DNA of 64,000 nucleotides from Dehalobacterium formicoaceticum (GTDB taxonomy: Bacteria; Bacillota; Dehalobacteriia; Dehalobacteriales; Dehalobacteriaceae), in the NCBI RefSeq assembly GCF_002224645.1, contig NZ_CP022121.1, forward strand, positions 930,001-994,000, read 5' to 3'. The notes below the pieces were generated by a model that saw only the letters and a list, made by a program, of their open reading frames with translations, searched no databases and had not been told where the DNA came from. Each line of letters starts with the position of its first letter. Position 1 is the first letter of the stretch. Of the stretch, positions 46,228 to 55,133 are shown one piece after another. The position numbers and the translations under genes are program-made.

Positions 46228-48240
46228 ATGGAGGTCGGGCAGAGCGTGATGAATAAAGGATGGAAATGGGTATTAATAGGCGCAATTTTGGCAGGGATGT
46301 TGATGGCCGGATATGTAGCATGGGCGCGAAATGGTGTGGAGCAGGCAAACAAAGAAATTACAGCCGTTTTAGATTGGAAACAAGTCAAAGAACTGGCAGC
46401 ACGGGAAAATATCCCGGAGCAAGAGGTCTTGGAAGAATTCCGGGGAAAAATCACAGGGGTGCTCTTTAAGGAAACCACCTTGAATGATCTGAAGGCCAAA
46501 GGGGACCTGCTTTTTAAAACAGGGATTGAAATGAAGTGGGATTTGAGAACAGGAGCCAGTCAAGGACTTAAGCTGAAAGAGAATGACCAGGAGGAAGAGA
46601 TTCAAGAGGATTGGACCTATTTGGTCTTTGCGGATGAAGAGAGCATGGAACGGGTACAAAGGAACCTATCCCTAAAGCTGGCTGATCAAAATCCTCAGCT
46701 CCTCAGCTGCTATCTTCAGACACCTCAGGGAGTAATGCCGGTTTTGGGAACATCCTTGTCTTTAAATGATATCATCCTTTTAGGGGTAGGGTTTGAAGAA
46801 GAGGATTTGTCTCTGGTGCGCTCTGTGGGTTTACAGATCATTCCGCAGATCCGTTTTTGGCGAAATGTGACGGAGGAAAGCCTGGAGGTAGTCTTCGGCC
46901 AGTTTCAGGATATGCCGGTTTCCGCTGTATTTTTTAATGATCGGGAGGTACCGGGGATAGGTCTGCCGATCCATCGGCAAAAAGAAGCATTGAAAGCCAT
47001 TGCTCATCAAATTGAAGGGTTGCATGTTCCTTTGGGGATGATCGAATTTTTACCGCAAAAAGGAATCAGTATGGTAGGCCAATATTTGGAAAAGAATATG
47101 GTGCGCATGCATTCCATCGGTGAAGCGGAGATGCTGACCACAACCCAAAGCCAGGCGGTGGAACGGTATACCTTAGCGGCTGCAGAGCGGGATATCCGGG
47201 TGCTTTTAGTGCGTCTCATTCCTGGTATGGGCATCAAAGATCTGAACAACTATTTGGCGGAATTAAAGACTTCGTTAGAAGATAAAGGTTACCAATTGGG
47301 CTATGCCCAAGGCTTTGGATCATTGCCATTTTCCCGTCTTTATCTGGCGCTGATCGGACTAGGTGTAACCGCCGGCGGGATGCTCTTGCTGGAACAATTA
47401 AAATTGAGAAGATTAGGTTTGCTTTTAGGCGCTTTGGGCTTTATCGCCTTTCTGGGATTGCTGTTTATAGGTGAGATTAGCATCGCGCGAAAGGCGATGG
47501 CCTTGATGTCCGTAATCATTTTCCCCACTTTGTCCGTCACCCTTTGCTTAGGTGAAAAATCCTCCGGCTTAGGGAATACGATCCTTCAATTTATAAAAAT
47601 GGCTTTGATATCCTGGATTGGTGCTTTGCTCATGGTGGGATTGTTAGGAGATAAAACCTTCATGTATACTTTGGATCAATTCATGGGGGTAAAACTGGCA
47701 CATGTAGTGCCCCTTTTCCTCATTGTCCTGATCTTTTATGTCTTTAAGAGTTCCACCATGCATCCTTTGAAAAAGGCGGGGCAGGTTTTAGACTATCCCA
47801 TCGCGGTGAAGCATGTAATACTTTTGGGTATATTAGGTATTGTACTGCTGATATATTTGATGCGTACCGGTAATGACAGTGGAACTGTCTCTGCCTGGGA
47901 ATTGGCCTTGCGTTCGGGACTGGGTGATTTATTGGCAGTCCGGCCTCGGACAAAGGAGTTCCTTATTGGTCACCCCCTGATGTTTTTATTGATCTATTTA
48001 GGTTATCGGGATAAATATCTGCCAATTTTAGTAGTGGGGATGATCGGACAGGTTTCTCTGGTCAATACCTTTGCCCATATTCATACCCCTATAGTCATTT
48101 CCCTGCTCCGCGCCTTCAATGGTCTTTGGCTGGGGATCCTCGTGGGCCTGTTGTTAATTGGTTTGATCAAAGTGGGGCAAAAGCTGATGGTTAAGATTCA
48201 AACCGCTATTGAAGCCATGGATCAAGAGGAAGTCCGCTAG
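46228..48240 (+). CDS. DUF5693 family membrane protein
   Basis: 670 residues from the ATG at 46228 after AAAGGAAGG; another in-frame ATG at 46249 is possible. One N-terminal membrane helix, an extracytoplasmic domain of about 350 residues (VSAVFFNDREVPGIGLP, and a conserved ERYTLAAAERDIRVLLVRL), then eight or more C-terminal helices. Matches the DUF5693 family that sits next to csaB in many Firmicutes, so a role in making or exporting the pyruvylated wall polymer is inferred. No enzymatic motif recognised. Confidence 0.8.
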   Translation: MEVGQSVMNKGWKWVLIGAILAGMLMAGYVAWARNGVEQANKEITAVLDWKQVKELAARENIPEQEVLEEFRGKITGVLFKETTLNDLKAKGDLLFKTGIEMKWDLRTGASQGLKLKENDQEEEIQEDWTYLVFADEESMERVQRNLSLKLADQNPQLLSCYLQTPQGVMPVLGTSLSLNDIILLGVGFEEEDLSLVRSVGLQIIPQIRFWRNVTEESLEVVFGQFQDMPVSAVFFNDREVPGIGLPIHRQKEALKAIAHQIEGLHVPLGMIEFLPQKGISMVGQYLEKNMVRMHSIGEAEMLTTTQSQAVERYTLAAAERDIRVLLVRLIPGMGIKDLNNYLAELKTSLEDKGYQLGYAQGFGSLPFSRLYLALIGLGVTAGGMLLLEQLKLRRLGLLLGALGFIAFLGLLFIGEISIARKAMALMSVIIFPTLSVTLCLGEKSSGLGNTILQFIKMALISWIGALLMVGLLGDKTFMYTLDQFMGVKLAHVVPLFLIVLIFYVFKSSTMHPLKKAGQVLDYPIAVKHVILLGILGIVLLIYLMRTGNDSGTVSAWELALRSGLGDLLAVRPRTKEFLIGHPLMFLLIYLGYRDKYLPILVVGMIGQVSLVNTFAHIHTPIVISLLRAFNGLWLGILVGLLLIGLIKVGQKLMVKIQTAIEAMDQEEVR

Positions 48241-48288
48241 AAAAAGTATCCCGGAGAAAGATTACTAAATGAAAAAGGTTGGCATCAA

Positions 48289-49389
48289 ATGAAGAGAATT
48301 GTTTTATCAGGGTATTATGGCTTTAATAATATTGGGGACGAAGCAGTTTTGATTGCGATTATCCAGGCCTTAAAAAAAGAAATATCGGACGTGGAGATTA
48401 TCGTGCTCTCTCAGGATCCCCCTAAAACAGAAAAGCAAATGAATGTTCAAGCGGTTAATCGCTGGTGCCTGCCTCAAATCATTGGAGCCATCAAAGAATG
48501 CGACTTATTGATTAGCGGCGGCGGAAGTTTGCTCCAGGATGTCACGGGTAAAAAAAGCATTCTCTATTATTTAGGCATCATTACCATCGCCCGTTGGTGG
48601 AAAAAACCTGCGATGATTTATGCCCAAGGCATTGGTCCGGTGCAAAGTTCCTGGGCCCGAAAAATGGTCAGGAACGTCTTAAATAAGATGGATCTGATTA
48701 CTGTAAGGGATGAGGCATCTGGGGCAGATTTATCTTCTATGGGCGTGACCCGGCCGCCGATGCACGTCACGGTGGATCCGGTAATGGGGATGGAACGGCC
48801 GGAGGAAATTCAGATTTTGGACAAATTCCCTTATCTTAATGAAGAAGAGGGTAAATTGGTTGGCTTCAGTCTCCGCCAATGGCCGGGCTTAGCCCTGGAG
48901 GAATTGGGCGCCCTGGGAGATGATTTGGCTGAACGGGGCTTTAAGGTAGTTTTTTTGCCCTTTCATTTTCCCGAGGACATTTCCGTATGCCGGGATGTGG
49001 CAAAGCTCATGAAGCAGGAAAATCATCTGATCAAAGATAATTTATCACCCATGGAGATGATGGGTGTGGTGGGGAAGATGGATTTAGTAATCGGCATGCG
49101 TCTTCATGCTTTAATTATGGCCGGAGCCCAAGGAATACCCTTTGTTGCGATTGAATATGATCCCAAGGTGGGGAGATATGCCAATTTAATGGGGCAAGAA
49201 ACAGCCTGTTCCGTAGAAACCATGTCTTGCGAAAATTTGAGAAATAAAGTGGAACAAATTATGGCCGAATACAGTCTAATTAAGGAAGGTTTGGAGCAAA
49301 AGGCTGCATCTTACCGTTTGGAAGCACAAAAATCAGCTCAATGGGCAGCAGAAATGCTTAAAGATTCCAATTTGAAAAAAAGGAAGTAA
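48289..49389 (+). CDS. csaB: Polysaccharide pyruvyl transferase CsaB
   Basis: Adds ketal-linked pyruvate from PEP to the secondary wall polymer, creating the ligand for SLH domains. 366 residues with a GT-B-like fold: SGYYGFNNIGDEAVL at the N-terminus, LISGGGSLLQDVTG near residue 65, YAQGIGPV near 105, and MRLHALIMAGAQGIPFVAIEYD near 265. ATG at 48289. Its presence explains the three SLH proteins in this window. Confidence 0.94.
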   Translation: MKRIVLSGYYGFNNIGDEAVLIAIIQALKKEISDVEIIVLSQDPPKTEKQMNVQAVNRWCLPQIIGAIKECDLLISGGGSLLQDVTGKKSILYYLGIITIARWWKKPAMIYAQGIGPVQSSWARKMVRNVLNKMDLITVRDEASGADLSSMGVTRPPMHVTVDPVMGMERPEEIQILDKFPYLNEEEGKLVGFSLRQWPGLALEELGALGDDLAERGFKVVFLPFHFPEDISVCRDVAKLMKQENHLIKDNLSPMEMMGVVGKMDLVIGMRLHALIMAGAQGIPFVAIEYDPKVGRYANLMGQETACSVETMSCENLRNKVEQIMAEYSLIKEGLEQKAASYRLEAQKSAQWAAEMLKDSNLKKRK

Positions 49390-49392
49390 AAT

Positions 49393-50958
49393 ATGAAAAA
49401 CAGCATTGGTAAAGCGGTAAGTGTGGTTCTGGTTATGAATTTGGCGACAAAAATTTTGGGTTTCGTCAGGGAAACTGTAATTGCCTATGGTTTTGGTGCC
49501 AGTTTTATGACAGATGCTTATCTTATTGCCTATACCATCCCTTATTTTTTACAGGCTATTTTAGGATTTGCTCTGGTCAGTGCCGTAGTACCGGTGTTAA
49601 CGAAGTATCTGGTGGATGAAAATTATGATGAAACCTGGCATGTGGCCAGTACCATTTTAAACTTAACGGCTTTGGTCTTAGTGCTTGTGACTATTCTGGG
49701 CATGGCCGGGGCTGGATTGCTGGTAAAAATCACGGCACCGGGCGCAAGCCTTGAATTGGCCCGTTTAGCCACATATTTAACCCGCATTATGTTCCCTTCC
49801 GTGGTTTTTATGGGGGTCGGCATGGTGATTTCCGGAATTTTGAATGCCTTTTATAAATTTGCTGCACCCGCCTTTGCCCCGGGATTTTCCAACATCATTA
49901 TTATTGCTTCCGTACTCCTGTTTTCATCCCGTTATGGGATCACCGGGTTAGCTGTGGGCACCTTAATCAGTTTTTTCGGTTTTTTGGTGATTCAGATTCC
50001 CGTATTAAAAAGGGTAAAATTCAAATATCATTTGGTGCTGGATCTGAAGCACCCGGCGGTACGCAATTTGATGTTTACCCTGCTGCCGATTATTCTGGGG
50101 GTGGCAGTAAACCAGATCAATCTGGCGCTCAATCGGGTTTTTGCATCCTGGTTGGCGGAAGGAAGCATCTCGGCTTTGAATTATGCCATGAAGCTGATGA
50201 GTCTGCCTCAGGGAATTTTTGTGGCCGCAGTGGTGGCCGCCGTCTATCCCACAATGGCATCCTTCGCAATTAAGGGAGAGAAAAAAGCTTTAACAGATAC
50301 TTTGTTTCGTGGACTGGGCATGGTCAGTTTAATTGCTATCCCAGCCGCCGCCGGCCTGATGATACTGAGGGTACCGATTGTGCAGCTGCTTTTTGAAAGG
50401 GGTGCTTTTGATCATCAAGCTACTTTAGCTACAGCTTCCGCTTTATTGTATTATTCTTTGGGACTCTTCCCCGGATCGGCCAATATGGTGCTGACCAGGG
50501 CTTATTATGCCATTGGTGATGTAAAAACCCCCCTTTATGCAGGTTTTTTTTCTATTGTGGCGAATGTACTCTTAAGCGTGATCTTAATGAACCCGATGAC
50601 TCATTCCGGTTTAGCTTTGGCTCATTCCTTGGCTACGGGTGCCAACACTTTATTCCTGTATTATGGTTTAAAAAAACATCTTCCTTACTTAAAAGGAAAA
50701 AGCCTGATTATATCTTTGGGTAAGATCTGCCTTGCTTCCGGTATTATGGCTTTGGTTACTTGGCTGGGGGCGGTTTTCCTGGGTACCAGGATGGATTTGA
50801 CCATGGGGAGAAATCTGGCGCTGTTGGTTTTGAGCACCATAACCTTGGGGGCCTTGACATACGTTATTGCCGTGATTCTGCTCAAAGTTGATGATGTGAA
50901 GATGATGCAAGATGCTCTGTTAAAGAAATTCAAAAAGCAAGCAGACAGAACAAAATAA
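49393..50958 (+). CDS. murJ: Lipid II flippase MurJ
   Basis: MOP-superfamily flippase moving lipid II across the membrane. 521 residues with about 14 helices. Family marks: KILGFVRETVIAYGFG at the N-terminus and the typical RAYYAIGDVKTPL after helix 9. ATG at 49393, four bases after the csaB stop. The clustering with csaB could instead suggest a polymer-lipid flippase, but MurJ is the best fit. Confidence 0.9.
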   Translation: MKNSIGKAVSVVLVMNLATKILGFVRETVIAYGFGASFMTDAYLIAYTIPYFLQAILGFALVSAVVPVLTKYLVDENYDETWHVASTILNLTALVLVLVTILGMAGAGLLVKITAPGASLELARLATYLTRIMFPSVVFMGVGMVISGILNAFYKFAAPAFAPGFSNIIIIASVLLFSSRYGITGLAVGTLISFFGFLVIQIPVLKRVKFKYHLVLDLKHPAVRNLMFTLLPIILGVAVNQINLALNRVFASWLAEGSISALNYAMKLMSLPQGIFVAAVVAAVYPTMASFAIKGEKKALTDTLFRGLGMVSLIAIPAAAGLMILRVPIVQLLFERGAFDHQATLATASALLYYSLGLFPGSANMVLTRAYYAIGDVKTPLYAGFFSIVANVLLSVILMNPMTHSGLALAHSLATGANTLFLYYGLKKHLPYLKGKSLIISLGKICLASGIMALVTWLGAVFLGTRMDLTMGRNLALLVLSTITLGALTYVIAVILLKVDDVKMMQDALLKKFKKQADRTK

Positions 50959-50974
50959 TTCATTGAGGTGAAAT

Positions 50975-51403
50975 ATGTTAGATATTAAAGAAATTCAACA
51001 AATACTACCCCATCGCTATCCTTTTTTGCTGGTGGATAGAGTTTTAGAAATTGAAGAAGATCAGCGCATTGTGGGACAAAAAAATGTTACTGTGAACGAA
51101 CCTTTTTTCCAAGGGCATTTTCCTGGCTACCCGGTGATGCCGGGGGTTTTAATCGTGGAAGCTTTAGCTCAATTAGGGGCAGTCATGGTGCTGCGCAAAC
51201 CTGAATTTGCGGGGAAAATTGCTTTTTTTGCCGGTATCGATAAGCTGCGTTTTCGCCGTCAGGTAGTCCCGGGGGATGTGCTGCGCTTAGAGGTAGAGGT
51301 ACTGAACTTTCGGGGTTCCATCGGGAAAGCCAAGGGGCGGGCAACTGTAGACGGAGAATTAGCCTGTGAAGGGGAAATAATGTTTGCCATCCAAAAAAGT
51401 TAA
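50975..51403 (+). CDS. fabZ: 3-hydroxyacyl-ACP dehydratase FabZ
   Basis: Fatty acid synthesis dehydratase with a hot-dog fold, 142 residues. Catalytic His and Glu are in [20 protein letters not shown] (about residues 48-67). N-terminal [14 protein letters not shown] is typical. ATG at 50975 after TGAGGTG. Its place inside an envelope cluster, away from fab genes, is common in Firmicutes. Confidence 0.95.
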   Translation: MLDIKEIQQILPHRYPFLLVDRVLEIEEDQRIVGQKNVTVNEPFFQGHFPGYPVMPGVLIVEALAQLGAVMVLRKPEFAGKIAFFAGIDKLRFRRQVVPGDVLRLEVEVLNFRGSIGKAKGRATVDGELACEGEIMFAIQKS

Positions 51404-51539
51404 GCTAGAGAGGATATATTGCCTGATAAGAGTGTATTTTCCTGAAAATTGTACAAATTCAATCTTGTCTTTTAGAGTTATACGTATTAAACTAGATTTG
51501 GTTTAAATTTTATGACGGTGAGATTAGGGAGAGGGAAAA

Positions 51540-52604
51540 ATGCCAAAATTGGTCTTGTGTATATTGATTGCTTTTATGGTATCGTTTTTGTTGACACCTG
51601 TTGTGATGAAGATTGGCATCCGTATTGGAGCGGTGGATAAACCTAATGAACGAAAGGTGCATACGAGGATCATTACCCGCATTGGAGGCGTGGCTATCTT
51701 TGGTGGTTTTATGGTCGCTTCCCTTTTGATGCAGGAACTGAGCCATCAGGCATGGGGTCTATTGCTAAGCGGAACGATGATTATGATTTTAGGCTTGGTA
51801 GATGACCTTAAGGGGATTTCTCCCAAAATAAAACTGCTGGGACAAATCATTGCTGCTTTGGTGTTGGTATCATTTGGGGTCCAAGTGGATTTTATTACCA
51901 ATCCCTTTAATGGGGGGATTATCTCTTTAGGATTTTTAAGTATCCCTGTAACTGTTTTCTGGGTAATTGGCATGAGCAATGCAGTAAATCTCATTGACGG
52001 TTTGGACGGCTTGGCGGCAGGAGTATCTGCCATTGCTGCGGTGACCTTGGCCGTTATTGCCTGGACTCAGGGTCAATTTACTACGGTTTATCTGGCTTTG
52101 TTTTTAGCCGCCGCCGCCTTGGGTTTCCTGCGGTATAATTTCAATCCGGCTAAGCTTTTTATGGGAGATTGCGGTTCCCTGTTTTTGGGTTATATCTTAG
52201 GCGCTCTGGCGGTGATGGGTTTATCCAAAGGAGCCACGGTGATTTCCTTGTTTATTCCGGTCATTATTTTGGGCATTCCTATTTTGGATACATTTTTTGC
52301 TATTATTCGGCGTTTTACAAATAAAAAACCTATTTTCCAAGCAGATAAAGGTCATTTACATCATCGACTCTTAGAGATGGGCTTGTCTCATAAACAAACG
52401 GTAGTGGTCATTTATGCGATCACCTTATTATTGGGAAGCAGCGCCGTCTTGTTAACCATGTTGACAACGGCACAAAGTGTTTTGATTATGATTGGAATTT
52501 CCGTCGTAATTTTGTTGGGGGCAGACCGGATTGGCATTATCACAGGGAAATCGGTTTACCGTCGGCTTCAGGGCAACAAGGTGAAACACTCCATCGGCAA
52601 TTAA
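51540..52604 (+). CDS. tagO: Undecaprenyl-phosphate GlcNAc-1-phosphate transferase (TagO/WecA-like)
   Basis: Polytopic MraY/WecA-family enzyme that starts lipid-linked wall-polymer synthesis. 354 residues, about 11 helices. Catalytic acidic motifs: LVDDLKGISP (about residue 85), NLIDGLDGLAAG (about 150), FNPAKLFMGDCGSLFLGYIL (about 205), and the His-rich loop DKGHLHHRLLEMG (about 277). ATG at 51540. It would start the pathway completed by wecB, tagA and csaB products. Confidence 0.92.
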   Translation: MPKLVLCILIAFMVSFLLTPVVMKIGIRIGAVDKPNERKVHTRIITRIGGVAIFGGFMVASLLMQELSHQAWGLLLSGTMIMILGLVDDLKGISPKIKLLGQIIAALVLVSFGVQVDFITNPFNGGIISLGFLSIPVTVFWVIGMSNAVNLIDGLDGLAAGVSAIAAVTLAVIAWTQGQFTTVYLALFLAAAALGFLRYNFNPAKLFMGDCGSLFLGYILGALAVMGLSKGATVISLFIPVIILGIPILDTFFAIIRRFTNKKPIFQADKGHLHHRLLEMGLSHKQTVVVIYAITLLLGSSAVLLTMLTTAQSVLIMIGISVVILLGADRIGIITGKSVYRRLQGNKVKHSIGN

Positions 52605-52635
52605 AGGATTCGGGTTAAAAGGGAGGATTTATAGG

Positions 52636-53163
52636 ATGACAAAGGGGAGAATAGCGCTGTTGGTTATGGCAGCGGTGGTATTTTTATCTGTGGGATTTGT
52701 TTTGGGTCAAATTGTACAAGCTTCGGGAACGATACCGGGTACTTCCGGTGACCCCTTGGTGGCACAAAGTTATGTCGAGAAAGTAGTAAATGAAACAGTG
52801 GCAGATATGGAAAAGAAACTTGCGGATATGGAGTCCCAGGTGACATCTCTCCAGAAAAAGGTGGAGGATTTATCCGCTGATGACAATAAGTCCGCTTCTC
52901 AGCAGGTTTCCGCAAAGCCTGCTGCCGACACCACTCCAAAGAAGCAGACACCACCGGCCGCTGCCAGTAAGAAAACGGTGGTTGTTAAGGGTAACTCATC
53001 AGTCATGGTTCGCACAGGCCCCGATACTACTTATAATAAAGTTGCATCACTGCTGAAGGGTGATGAAGCCACAGTCATCTATGAAGAAAATAATTGGTAT
53101 AAGGTGATACTGCGGGATGGCCAAGAAGGATGGGTTGCCAACTGGGTGGTCAGCGTGAAATAA
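52636..53163 (+). CDS. Exported SH3b-domain protein
   Basis: 175 residues. Membrane anchor or signal peptide about 7-29, then PGTSGDPLVAQSYVEKVV, which resembles the segment after the signal peptide of the stalk-domain protein at 26 kb. A coiled coil (about 55-82: MEKKLADMESQVTSLQKKVE), a Lys/Pro/Ala-rich linker, and a C-terminal bacterial SH3 domain (VMVRTGPDTTYNKVASLLKG to WVANWVVSVK). SH3b domains usually bind wall peptides. Function unknown. Confidence 0.82.
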   Translation: MTKGRIALLVMAAVVFLSVGFVLGQIVQASGTIPGTSGDPLVAQSYVEKVVNETVADMEKKLADMESQVTSLQKKVEDLSADDNKSASQQVSAKPAADTTPKKQTPPAAASKKTVVVKGNSSVMVRTGPDTTYNKVASLLKGDEATVIYEENNWYKVILRDGQEGWVANWVVSVK

Positions 53164-53180
53164 CAAAGCAGCATCAAAAA

Positions 53181-53208
53181 AATGTGGTCACAGGGCCACA
53201 TTTTTTTT
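53181..53208 (+). terminator. Terminator after the SH3b gene
   Basis: AATGTGG (53181-53187) and CCACATT (53196-53202) with a T8 tail. Confidence 0.88.
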
Positions 53209-53300
53209 AAATAGGGGCCACAGCATCCCTATGAATTGCGTCATGAATCAGCGTCCATCTGTTAACGAAATCAAGGGTAAATCTACCAGGAGGTGAGAGT

Positions 53301-53978
53301 ATGACTGATCTGGAACGGCTTTCCAGAGCTGATTTCAAGGAAGCTCTGGCGTTGCTTCCCAAAATTGAAGAATCGGGGCAGAATGTTCCGGGCAGCAGTC
53401 TTGGACTGATATCTTTTTTGCATCATTCAGATTACCTGATCCGTTCCCGGGTTTTTATTGCCTTAGGCAGGATGAAAGACAAGGAGATGGTTGAGCCTTT
53501 GATTGATTATATCAATGGAGCTGAGGAGGAATGGCAGTTGCGTGCCTTGGAATGCCTTTATCTTTTGAAGGATACCCAAGTTGCACCTCAGATTGCCCCT
53601 TTTCTGCTTTGGCATCATAGGCCCTTGCTTGCCCGGGGAACCTATTGGTTGTTAGGCTTTTTGGGCGGAGAGGAAGCATTGGAGCTGATGATCCAATTTG
53701 CGATCAGTCCAGAGGGGCGTTTGGTAAAAAGTGATATCATTTATGAAGGTCTGTCCATGGCTTTACAATCCTTGGGGCAAGGGGAAAGTTACTGGCGGAA
53801 GATGCTTAATGAAAATCCGGCTGCAGCGCGTTATTTTCATTATAGCCGTTTGCCGGAGGTCGAGCATCCCCGATTCCATGTTTATCCTTATCCGGATTAT
53901 TTATTGGACCAGGCATTGAGTCATGGTATCAAAGCTAAGGTTTTCAAAAGGCTCTATTATCGTCAACAAGTTTCGTGA
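53301..53978 (+). CDS. HEAT-repeat-containing protein
   Basis: 225-residue cytoplasmic protein with HEAT-like helical repeats: YLIRSRVFIALGRMKDKEMV (about 48-67), WQLRALECLYLLKDTQ (about 79-94) and LLARGTYWLLGFLGGEEALE (about 110-130). These form a scaffold for protein or nucleic acid contacts. The last 60 residues are unlike HEAT. ATG at 53301 after GGAGGTGAG. Partner unknown; single gene. Confidence 0.7.
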   Translation: MTDLERLSRADFKEALALLPKIEESGQNVPGSSLGLISFLHHSDYLIRSRVFIALGRMKDKEMVEPLIDYINGAEEEWQLRALECLYLLKDTQVAPQIAPFLLWHHRPLLARGTYWLLGFLGGEEALELMIQFAISPEGRLVKSDIIYEGLSMALQSLGQGESYWRKMLNENPAAARYFHYSRLPEVEHPRFHVYPYPDYLLDQALSHGIKAKVFKRLYYRQQVS

Positions 53979-54003
53979 AATTTTCGACAGGAGGCGGCCT
54001 TTC

Positions 54004-54066
54004 TTGACGTCAATTTTAGAAGACTGCCTGGTGCCGGGAACTCTCTTGATGAATATTACGCTTTAA
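54004..54066 (+). CDS. Possible 20-residue peptide
   Basis: TTG at 54004 after AGGAGGCGG encodes MTSILEDCLVPGTLLMNITL, ending just before a terminator. The strong ribosome site is the main support. It may equally be non-coding. Confidence 0.25.
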   Translation: MTSILEDCLVPGTLLMNITL

Positions 54067-54068
54067 AA

Positions 54069-54099
54069 ACCAGGTGATCCCGGATCACCCGGTTTTTTT
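54069..54099 (+). terminator. Terminator upstream of the signal peptidase gene
   Basis: ACCAGGTGAT (54069-54078) and ATCACCCGGT (54084-54093; one mismatch) with a T7 tail. Confidence 0.8.
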
Positions 54100-54222
54100 G
54101 TCTAAAGAACAATCTTTTATGGTGAAAGAAATAAAACTTTCTCGACAGAGATTTCCCGATTTTTAAATCTGGTTTTGTTATACTGTTGGGCATAAGATTG
54201 TTATAGACAAGCAGGGGATCAC

Positions 54223-54786
54223 TTGATTGGAATAAGAAAGCTCATAAAATTGGGCCACAGCTTCATATTTTTGATCTTGCTGGGGTTCTTTGTCTTCTTG
54301 CTTTGCCTGGTGATGCTTCAGGAGAAAAACGGCTGGGAGACCCCTCATTTTGGTGATTATAAGCTGATGATTGTCATGTCAGGCAGCATGAAACCTGCTT
54401 TTGATACGGGATCCATCATTGTGGTAAAAAAAGTGAATCCGGCCGGTATCTCAAAAGGAAAGATTATTACTTTTCGGGATCTGGGTAATGAGCACCGTTA
54501 CATCACTCATCGGGTGATGGAAGTGGTACGGGAAAATGAAAAAGTCTTTTTCATTACCAAAGGAGATCATAACGAATTGAGGGATTTTTACAAGCTGCCG
54601 GCTGAAAATGTCATCGGTCAAGTGACTGGGGATATTCCTTATCTTGGCTATCTGATGATTTTTCATAAGAAGCCCTTTGGGATCTTTCTCCTATTGCTGA
54701 TACCCATACTGTGGGCAACTATTGAAGGATGCCGGTCAATTGATCAAATTTGGGGCAGAAAAAAAGAACTCAAGGTGGAGAAATAA
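54223..54786 (+). CDS. Signal peptidase I, SipW/ER type
   Basis: 187-residue membrane protease that removes signal peptides. The catalytic Ser is S55 in VMSGSMKPAF, and the general base is His (H96 in YITHRV) rather than Lys, which marks the ER/archaeal/SipW class; TKGDHNELRD follows. One N-terminal helix (about 12-32) and one C-terminal helix (about 150-170). TTG start at 54223. SipW-type enzymes often serve special secreted substrates; none is adjacent here. Confidence 0.9.
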   Translation: MIGIRKLIKLGHSFIFLILLGFFVFLLCLVMLQEKNGWETPHFGDYKLMIVMSGSMKPAFDTGSIIVVKKVNPAGISKGKIITFRDLGNEHRYITHRVMEVVRENEKVFFITKGDHNELRDFYKLPAENVIGQVTGDIPYLGYLMIFHKKPFGIFLLLLIPILWATIEGCRSIDQIWGRKKELKVEK

Positions 54787-54807
54787 TTTTAAGAAGGGGA
54801 TGATTAT

Positions 54808-54990
54808 TTGCCTTACAAGTTATGCCCAAATTGCAGTCAGTCTTCCTATTCAGCAAGTTCCCGGGGGGTGTGGCAATGCCCATATTGTAATCGGGATATT
54901 ACCTTTGTTCCTGCTACCCCAGAGGAAAAAAGTAATCTCAAATTGAAGCTGACGAAAAGGGACAAGATTCATCATCTGCGCTTATTATAA
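54808..54990 (+). CDS. Small zinc-ribbon protein
   Basis: 60 residues from TTG at 54808, after AAGAAGGGG. Two CxxC knuckles (CPNC at about 6-9 and CPYC at about 24-27) form a zinc ribbon, followed by a basic tail (KLKLTKRDKIHHLRLL). Downstream of the signal peptidase gene by 21 bp and likely co-transcribed. Function unknown. Confidence 0.7.
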   Translation: MPYKLCPNCSQSSYSASSRGVWQCPYCNRDITFVPATPEEKSNLKLKLTKRDKIHHLRLL

Positions 54991-55071
54991 ACGGCAGGGG
55001 TATTGGCAGCAGGGAAGCAGATGCACTGCCCTTGCTTCAAAGATGCCCTCAATGCATATATTGGAAAATGC

Positions 55072-55100
55072 TTGTAAATTATAGCTATTCTTGATAAAAT
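55072..55100 (+). promoter_or_regulatory. Promoter of the phosphohexomutase gene
   Basis: TTGTAA (55072-55077), 17-bp spacer, TAAAAT (55095-55100). Confidence 0.65.
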
Positions 55101-55133
55101 AAATAGAGTACCCCAAAATTAGAGGAGGGCACA

